A model generated the notes under the pieces. That model did not search any database. It had not been told where the DNA came from and saw only the letters and a list, made by a program, of their open reading frames with translations. DNA of 26,354 nt, from contig CAZHPS010000027.1 of NCBI GenBank assembly GCA_964534335.1, positions 1 through 26,354 on the forward strand, in the 5' to 3' direction. The stretch comes from JAABRU01 sp964534335. Lineage in GTDB: Bacteria > Desulfobacterota > Desulfobacteria > Desulfobacterales > Desulfococcaceae. Shown in pieces: positions 21,396 through 26,354 of this stretch (positions within the stretch are counted from its first letter, which is position 1; every line of letters starts with the position of its first letter). Made by a program: the position numbers and the translations under genes.

Positions 21396-22274
21396 TTATT
21401 TTCCGCTGCTGTCAGGGGATACGGAAGAGGAAGCCGGTTTCTCCGGAAATCTGAGGGGAAGCGGCATGGGACGAAGATCAGCAGATGCCGGGAATCCATG
21501 CAGGGCAGTGTAAGTTTCAAGATGTGAAATCCGCTCTTTGGACTCCGGATGGGAAAGATAATATTTTCCCAGAATTCCCGCTGATGTTTCCTCTTTTGCC
21601 ATTTTTTGGAAAAAAAGAGCGGCTCCGCTGACATCACCGTATGCGCAGTAGAGCATATCCAGAGCAAATTCATCTGCGCGTGTTTCCTGTTCCCGTGAAA
21701 ATTTCATTTCGCTTACATGAAGCCCCTGCAGGAGGAGAGAGGATATGTCATTGTCCGGCCCAAGCAGAAAAGAGGAAATCGCGATAAAAACAAGTCCGCG
21801 TCCGAATCCTCTGAGATGATCCCGGTGAACAAAATGCCCCATTTCATGAAAAAGAACAAAGGCCAGTTCGTTTTCAGATGCAGTTTTTTCGAGAAGTCCT
21901 CTGAAAACAACAATATGTCCGCCCGGAAGTGCAACAGCGTTAATGGTGTCTTCATCGGCAATCCTGATATGGAAACGGTAAGGAAGATCCACACATTTTT
22001 TCTGCAATTCATCGGTCAGGGACTGGATGATACGGTTTTTTGCATCTTCTGTCTTCTCAGCCATCCCAAAATTTTTCAGCATCCCGGCAGCCAGAGCCTG
22101 TTCTGTTTCAGGAGATATGCGGGGAACAATCAGATCAACGGCAAAGCCCAGCACAAAGTAAATGCCCACAATAAAGAACAGTATGCCGGAAATGAGGACA
22201 AAAAATTCCCGCAGCGGAGATTCTTTTGAGATATTGACATTTTTTCCCGGCATCCGGGGGGTGTAACGGATCAT
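21396..22274 (-). CDS. M48-family membrane-anchored zinc metalloprotease
   Basis: A 292-residue protein with one membrane segment at about 25-48 (FFVLISGILFFIVGIYFVLG) and a catalytic domain behind it. The zinc site is HEMGH (143-147), with Glu197 as third ligand in SREQETRADEFALDML, the M48 pattern. A conserved NAVALPGGHIVVFRGLL (112-128) precedes it. A Ser/Pro-rich tail ends the protein. Related proteases (HtpX, BepA/LoiP types) trim or degrade misfolded envelope proteins. The domain probably faces the periplasm, but with no signal cleavage site the topology is uncertain. The ATG overlaps the stop of the YbjQ-like gene by ATGA, so the two are co-expressed. Confidence 0.9.
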   Translation of the reverse strand: MIRYTPRMPGKNVNISKESPLREFFVLISGILFFIVGIYFVLGFAVDLIVPRISPETEQALAAGMLKNFGMAEKTEDAKNRIIQSLTDELQKKCVDLPYRFHIRIADEDTINAVALPGGHIVVFRGLLEKTASENELAFVLFHEMGHFVHRDHLRGFGRGLVFIAISSFLLGPDNDISSLLLQGLHVSEMKFSREQETRADEFALDMLYCAYGDVSGAALFFQKMAKEETSAGILGKYYLSHPESKERISHLETYTALHGFPASADLRPMPLPLRFPEKPASSSVSPDSSGK

Positions 22275-22732
22275 GATTTCAGGGTCAGGGCAGTGCCGTA
22301 TGCCAGGACTTCGACGCTGCCCACTCCGCCTTTCTGATTGGCGTTGCCACCGATGGCCGAGGTTTCCAGACGGACATTAATAATAATGCTGGCATCAGGG
22401 GCCTGCTCTTTCATCCGCAGAACCGCTTCACGCCTTGCACGATCCAGCAGAGATTCATAGGATTTCACCCTTCCGCCGAAGATATTGCGCAGAGAGGCCA
22501 GAATCCGTTTGAAATAATCGTTGGAAATCACAACGCTGCCGCACACCATTTCTGCTTTTTCCACCTGCGTTTCGTCCAGCTCAATCCGTTTTGCGGTGAC
22601 TGCGGGAAGCCTGATCAGTTCTTTTTCCCTGGCCTCAATGGACTGATAATGTTTTTTCTCTGCCCGTGTTCCGCAGAAATAACCGAGCGCGATCAGTATC
22701 AGAAAAATGATCAGATTGATAATGTTTTCCAT
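22271..22732 (-). CDS. YbjQ-like (UPF0145) protein with N-terminal membrane anchor
   Basis: A 153-residue protein. Residues 4-21 are a single membrane helix. Residues 55-150 match the YbjQ/UPF0145 domain, sometimes called heavy-metal-binding: GSVVISNDYFKRILASLRNI, GGRVKSYESLLDRARREAVL and INVRLETSAIG. The domain's function is unproven; it forms pentamers in solved structures. Most YbjQ proteins lack the anchor, so this is the membrane-tethered variant. It is first in a two-gene unit with the M48 protease, which suggests a shared envelope role. AGGAG lies seven to eight bases before the ATG. Confidence 0.85.
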   Translation of the reverse strand: MENIINLIIFLILIALGYFCGTRAEKKHYQSIEAREKELIRLPAVTAKRIELDETQVEKAEMVCGSVVISNDYFKRILASLRNIFGGRVKSYESLLDRARREAVLRMKEQAPDASIIINVRLETSAIGGNANQKGGVGSVEVLAYGTALTLKS

Positions 22733-22786
22733 GACAGACTCCTGCCGGGTATGTTGTTTTGGGAAGATAAAGTTGCCGTGTGTTAT

Positions 22787-22815
22787 CCATTACGGCAAGA
22801 ATAATCGTTCGTCAA
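22787..22815 (-). promoter_or_regulatory. Probable promoter of the YbjQ-M48 unit
   Basis: On the minus strand TTGACG, 17 bases, TAATGG. The -35 is strong, the -10 weak. It lies about 55 bases before the YbjQ-like ATG, divergent from the trkA promoter. Confidence 0.4.
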
Positions 22816-22849
22816 TATTTTTTATATGCGGTGCAGGCATTCGGGGGAG

Positions 22850-22878
22850 TTGACACTTTTCGCGATTTATAGTAAATT
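22850..22878 (+). promoter_or_regulatory. Promoter of trkA-trkH
   Basis: A perfect TTGACA, 17 bases, TAAATT. Transcription should start at about 22885, at the very edge of element A2, so the whole A2 hairpin would lie in the 5' leader. Confidence 0.65.
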
Positions 22879-22885
22879 CAGTGTG

Positions 22886-22993
22886 TATAGTTCTTTTACC
22901 AACTTCTGTCCTCTGCAAAACCCGATGGAGGAGTGCAGAAATTAAGCAGAGCGGTTTTCTGCACAGAGGACAAAAGTTGAGGAAAATACTATA
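22886..22993 (+). repeat. Family A 108-bp inverted-repeat element, copy A2
   Basis: Same length and nearly same sequence as A1: TATAGTTCTTTTACCAACTT at the start, ACTATA at the end, CTCTGCAAAACCCGATGGAG near the centre. TA repeats flank both ends. It lies between the trkA promoter and its ribosome site. Confidence 0.82.
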
Positions 22994-23056
22994 TATGTCC
23001 CGGAAATCAGAGTGCATGCGGCTGTGTCAGACAATCAGAAACAGGGAGTTGGTTTT

Positions 23057-24421
23057 GTGAAGATCATTATTATAGGCGCCGGAGAAGTGGGGTTCCATAT
23101 TGCCAGTCATCTTGCCCGTGAAAACAAGGATGTTGTGGTTATTGACAAAAATGCGGCAGCTATTCGCCGTATTTCTGAAAATATTGATGTACAGACCATT
23201 ACCGGCTCCGGAAGCAGCCCCGTGATTCTGGATCAGGCCGGTATCCGGGATGCTGAAATTCTGCTGGCCGTGACCAATCAGGATGAAACCAATCTGGTGG
23301 CCTGTATGATGGCGGATGTGCTGTCGCCTGCCACCCGGAAACTGGCCCGGCTGCGGGATCCGGATTATGACAATTATATTTCTGAATTTATGGAAAATAC
23401 CCCGCATATCGAAACCGTGATCAATCCGGAAACCGAGGTGGTCAGAACCATTGAACGCTTTATGAGTGTTCCCGGAGCTGTGGATGTGGGGGAACTGGCA
23501 CGCGGCCGTCTGAAACTCATTGGAATCAAAATGGATGAGGACAATCCACTGGCCGGACTTCCTCTGCGGGATCTGCCCCAAAAGATCGAAGGACACCGGC
23601 CCCTGATTTCATCCATTATCCGGAATGAGGAACTGATTATTCCCAGCGGAGATGACCGGCTTCTGCCCGGTGACCTGATTTATTTTATCACTGAGGAAAA
23701 GGATCTGTCAAAAAATCTCCATCTCTTCAGCAAACATTCTGATCCTGTCCGCAGGGTCATGATTGTCGGTGGCGGCCGCATTGCACTCCGGCTGGCCCAG
23801 TTGCTGGAGAAAAAAAACATACAGACAAAGATTGTGGAAAAGGATCAGAACCGCTGTGCCATACTTGCCGAACATCTGAACAGAACCGTTGTTCTCTGCG
23901 GAGACGGATCTGACAGGGATTTGCTCAAAGAGGAAAATATTCAGGATACAGATGTGGTTGTGACCCTGACCGCTGACGAGGAAACCAATATTCTGATTTC
24001 TCTTCTTGCCAAAAGGATGGGTGCAAAAAAAACAATTACAAAAATCAGCAAATTCAGTTATTTTCCCTTAATGCTGACCATAGGAATAGAACAGGTGGTT
24101 GATCCCAGGCTTTCTGCCATTAACAGCATTTTGCAGCATATCCGCAGGGGAAAGGTGCTTTCCGCAGTATCTTTGAAAGGGGAGGAAGGGGAGGTGCTGG
24201 AGGCTGTTGCTCTGGAAACATCGGATATTGTGGGAAAACCCCTTAAAGACATTTCTCTGCCCAAAGGTGTTCTGGTGACGGCCATTCTCCGGGGGGAAGA
24301 AGTGATTATCCCTTCCGGGCCCAGTATCATCCTGCATAATGACCGGATCATTATTTTTGCCCGCAGGGAGGCAATTCCAAAGGTTGAAAAGATTCTTGCC
24401 GTAAAACTGGAGTATTTTTAA
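23057..24421 (+). CDS. trkA: Trk potassium uptake regulatory subunit TrkA
   Basis: Cytoplasmic NAD(H)/ATP-binding ring subunit that gates the TrkH channel. From the GTG at 23057 it has 454 residues and the full double arrangement. RCK domain 1 starts with the Rossmann motif VKIIIIGAGEVGFHIASHLA and has VVVIDKN; its C-terminal regulatory domain follows (RGRLKLIGIKMDEDNPLAGL). RCK domain 2 (VMIVGGGRIALRLAQLLEKK, starting near 230) has a second C-terminal domain (EAVALETSDIVGKPLKDISL). I chose the GTG because GGGAG lies eight bases before it and the Rossmann strand starts there; the frame also opens at 23012. The stop is followed directly by the trkH ATG. Confidence 0.96.
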   Translation: MKIIIIGAGEVGFHIASHLARENKDVVVIDKNAAAIRRISENIDVQTITGSGSSPVILDQAGIRDAEILLAVTNQDETNLVACMMADVLSPATRKLARLRDPDYDNYISEFMENTPHIETVINPETEVVRTIERFMSVPGAVDVGELARGRLKLIGIKMDEDNPLAGLPLRDLPQKIEGHRPLISSIIRNEELIIPSGDDRLLPGDLIYFITEEKDLSKNLHLFSKHSDPVRRVMIVGGGRIALRLAQLLEKKNIQTKIVEKDQNRCAILAEHLNRTVVLCGDGSDRDLLKEENIQDTDVVVTLTADEETNILISLLAKRMGAKKTITKISKFSYFPLMLTIGIEQVVDPRLSAINSILQHIRRGKVLSAVSLKGEEGEVLEAVALETSDIVGKPLKDISLPKGVLVTAILRGEEVIIPSGPSIILHNDRIIIFARREAIPKVEKILAVKLEYF

Positions 24422-25876
24422 ATGCGATGGTCTTATCTCATCTATATTATAGGTGTGCTGGTTCTTTCTGTTGGTGCGGCCATGTCTCTGCCGCTTCTGG
24501 TTGCTCTGATTTACTGGGATCAGAGCATTCAGCCCCTGATGATCTCCCTGGGCATATCTGCTGCTGCCGGTATATCTGTTTGCATTTGTTTCAGAAACAA
24601 AATTGGCAAATCTGAATACATCAGCCCGAGGGAAGGCATGGCTATTGTTGCACTGGGATGGATGGCTGTGGGACTTTTCGGTGCTTTGCCCTTTTACCTG
24701 AGCGGATATTTTGCCACGTTTACAGATGCCGTGTTTGAATCTGTATCCGGTTTCACCACCACCGGTTCCTCGGTTCTGACAGATATTGAATCTCTTCCCA
24801 AAGGTCTGCTGTTCTGGCGCAGTTTTATACAGTGGCTGGGCGGAATGGGAATTATTGTGCTGTCTTTGGCGATTCTGCCATTTCTGGGGGTTGGCGGAAT
24901 GCAGCTTTACAAAGCAGAGGTCCCCAGTCCTGTTCCGGACAAACTCAGTCCCCGTATCCGGGACACAGCCATGATTCTCTGGAAAGTGTATGCCCTGATG
25001 TCTGCTTTGCAGATCATTTTGCTGATGCTGGGCGGGATGGGGCTCTACGATGCAGTGAATCATGCCTTCACGACCATGCCTACGGGCGGTTTTTCAACCA
25101 AAAACGCTTCTGTGGCCCATTTTGACAGTATCTGGTTTGACGCTGTGATTACCATATTCATGCTCCTGTCCGGTATCAATTTTACCCTGCATTATCAGTT
25201 CATGAAAGGAGAGACACTTGCTTTCTGGAAGAATTCGGAATGCCGTTTTTTTCTGGGGCTGACATTGTTTCTGACCCTGATCATCACCTTTGATCTTTTC
25301 GGAACCGTTTATCAGACATTCGGAGAGTCTTTCCGTTACGCGGTATTTCAGGTTTCTTCCATTATGACCACGACCGGATATGCGACCGCTGATTATGAAC
25401 AATGGCCGGCCATGTCCCAGATAATCCTTCTGATCTGCATGTTTGTCGGAGGTTCTGCCGGTTCCACAGGCGGAGGCATGAAATGTCTCCGGATTATGGT
25501 CTGTTTCAAGTACTGTTATAAGGAACTCTTTTCCCTGATTCATCCCCATGCCGTGTCCCATGTGAAAATTGCGGGAAAACCGGTTCCCGAAGATGTTGTC
25601 CGCAGTGTTCTCGGATTCCTGGCACTTTATATGGGGCTGTTTGCCATATGCACAGTGATTCTGGCCGGTACAGGTGTGGATTTTGTGACAGCATTCGGGG
25701 CAGTGGCTACAGCCATCGGAAATATTGGCCCCGGTTTTGGTCTGGTGGGGCCGGTGGAAAACTTTGCTTTGATTCCGGATGCGGGAAAATGGCTCCTGAT
25801 ATGGTGCATGCTGCTGGGGAGGCTTGAAATATATACGGTAATCATTCTGCTTGTTCCGGAATTCTGGCGAAAATAA
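24422..25876 (+). CDS. trkH: Trk potassium uptake channel subunit TrkH
   Basis: Inner-membrane potassium channel protein of the SKT superfamily, 484 residues with about ten hydrophobic segments. The four pore-loop filters can be seen in order: SVSGFTTTGSSVL, TMPTGGFSTKN, SIMTTTGYATAD and AIGNIGPGFG. The intramembrane glycine-rich loop GGSAGSTGGGMK follows filter 3, as in other TrkH proteins, and acts as a gate. The start abuts the trkA stop (TAAATG), giving a two-gene operon that encodes the complete low-affinity K+ uptake system. No clear terminator follows; a TCCGGA pair near 25926-25945 lacks a T run. Confidence 0.97.
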   Translation: MRWSYLIYIIGVLVLSVGAAMSLPLLVALIYWDQSIQPLMISLGISAAAGISVCICFRNKIGKSEYISPREGMAIVALGWMAVGLFGALPFYLSGYFATFTDAVFESVSGFTTTGSSVLTDIESLPKGLLFWRSFIQWLGGMGIIVLSLAILPFLGVGGMQLYKAEVPSPVPDKLSPRIRDTAMILWKVYALMSALQIILLMLGGMGLYDAVNHAFTTMPTGGFSTKNASVAHFDSIWFDAVITIFMLLSGINFTLHYQFMKGETLAFWKNSECRFFLGLTLFLTLIITFDLFGTVYQTFGESFRYAVFQVSSIMTTTGYATADYEQWPAMSQIILLICMFVGGSAGSTGGGMKCLRIMVCFKYCYKELFSLIHPHAVSHVKIAGKPVPEDVVRSVLGFLALYMGLFAICTVILAGTGVDFVTAFGAVATAIGNIGPGFGLVGPVENFALIPDAGKWLLIWCMLLGRLEIYTVIILLVPEFWRK

Positions 25877-25973
25877 TATTTGAATATCAGGTAATTATTA
25901 AAAAATCGGAATTCAGATACGGAACATCCGGAAAGATTATCCGGAAAAAAATACCGGCATATACATTTTTTTG

Positions 25974-26002
25974 TTGACAGATGAAAATGATTCCTATATA
26001 AA
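25974..26002 (+). promoter_or_regulatory. Promoter of the tRNA-Lys/tRNA-Glu unit
   Basis: A perfect TTGACA, 17 bases, TATAAA, followed by a G/C-rich discriminator (GGCGGGG), the type linked to stringent control of stable RNA. The tRNA starts about 20 bases later. Confidence 0.75.
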
Positions 26003-26022
26003 GGCGGGGTTTCGTTCGGGCG

Positions 26023-26095
26023 GGGCCGTTAACTCAGGAGGTAGAGTATCTGCCTTTTAAGCAGAGAGTCGCTGGTTCGAGTCCAGCACGGCCCA
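26023..26095 (+). tRNA. tRNA-Lys (anticodon TTT)
   Basis: Folds fully: acceptor GGGCCGT/ACGGCCC, D arm with AGGAGGTAGAGT, anticodon stem TCTGC/GCAGA around CTTTTAA, T arm GCTGG/CCAGC around TTCGAGT, discriminator A. The CCA end is not encoded. Confidence 0.95.
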
Positions 26096-26116
26096 TCAGG
26101 AAGGAAATTATGATAT

Positions 26117-26194
26117 GTCCCCATCGTCTAGCCCGGTCCAGGACACCGGCCTTTCACGCCGGCGACAGGGGTTCAAATCCCCTTGGGGACGCCA
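26117..26194 (+). tRNA. tRNA-Glu (anticodon TTC)
   Basis: Acceptor GTCCCCA/TGGGGAC, anticodon stem CCGGC/GCCGG around CTTTCAC, T arm with GGTTCAAATCC, discriminator G followed by an encoded CCA. It lies 21 bases after tRNA-Lys and is surely co-transcribed. Confidence 0.95.
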
Positions 26195-26224
26195 TCAAAA
26201 AATGGCATTTCTGTTTTATGCGGA

Positions 26225-26262
26225 ATTACCGCACTTTGATGAGCGGTAATTTTTTCTTTTTT
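26225..26262 (+). terminator. Intrinsic terminator of the tRNA unit
   Basis: ATTACCGC (26225-26232) pairs perfectly with GCGGTAAT (26243-26250) around a 10-base loop and is followed directly by a T-rich run (TTTTTCTTTTTT). Confidence 0.85.
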
Positions 26263-26309
26263 GGAAATTCCGGAAACAGAAAAAAAAGTAAAAAAATGAA
26301 AAAAAGTTC

Positions 26310-26338
26310 TTGACAGTTTTTTTTTGCTGGGTTATAAA
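26310..26338 (+). promoter_or_regulatory. Second stable-RNA-type promoter at the window edge
   Basis: TTGACA, 17 bases, TATAAA, followed by GGCGGGGTT, the same layout and discriminator as at 25974-26002. It probably drives another tRNA or stable RNA just beyond the window. Confidence 0.7.
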
Positions 26339-26354
26339 GGCGGGGTTCCCTGAG

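Noticed and set aside
24068..25063. A 331-codon minus-strand open frame
   Set aside because: It is antisense to trkA and trkH, and its composition is that of a complementary-strand shadow.

Overview
The window reads as chromosomal DNA of a sulfate-reducer-like deltaproteobacterium (Desulfobacterota, perhaps Desulfobacterales). This is an inference from the style of the proteins, the rpiB-glyA-dCMP deaminase-nrdR-ribD gene order, and the abundance of short A/T-rich inverted-repeat elements around CCGGATTTTT hairpins. No rRNA or other phylogenetic marker is present to prove it.

Layout. 1-1708 is a toxin-antitoxin (TA) patch downstream of mutS, all on the minus strand: an internally deleted DUF4258 remnant, a YgiT-type zinc-finger protein, a duplicated scrap of the same module, an AbrB/MazE-like antitoxin, a truncated PIN toxin, then an apparently intact hicA-hicB pair. 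1730-5314 holds mutS and a Uma2-type nuclease. 5315-8417 holds repeats, a lipoprotein, and a 685-residue protein joining a class III adenylate cyclase domain to a C-terminal macro domain. 8526-12467 is a compact nucleotide/one-carbon/riboflavin operon (rpiB, glyA, dCMP deaminase, nrdR, ribD) with a clear promoter. 12501-13553 encodes a CRP-like sensor joined to a PilZ domain. 13554-16555 has two overlapping cysteine-cluster (YkgJ-like) genes embedded in repeats. 16556-17656 is a LeuB-like dehydrogenase. 17990-20351 is a hybrid histidine kinase whose start lies inside the debris of a HEPN gene, behind an intact MNT nucleotidyltransferase. 20457-22732 (minus strand) carries a YheU-like protein, a flavin reductase, an M48 protease and a YbjQ-like protein. 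23057-25876 is the trkA-trkH potassium uptake operon. 26023-26194 holds tRNA-Lys and tRNA-Glu with promoter and terminator, and a second, similar promoter starts at the window edge.

The intergenic DNA is dominated by non-coding repeats that I sort into families by eye. A is 108 bp (13662, 22886, plus a fragment at 16074). B is about 107 bp with a terminator-like core (81, 5515, 15970, 21232, plus a core at 17946). C is about 129 bp (16089, 13984). D is about 133 bp (14000, 17766). E is a short GGCTGGA-containing repeat (106, 5444, 21337). D1 is nested in C2, and E1 is nested in B1. There is also a four-unit 41-bp tandem array of hairpins at 16236-16400.

The best candidates for unusual biology are the adenylate cyclase-macro fusion at 6360-8417, the nested mobile repeats (including one inside the trkA leader), and the kinase start built over a broken MNT-HEPN pair. 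All function calls come from reading motifs by eye; no database search was run.
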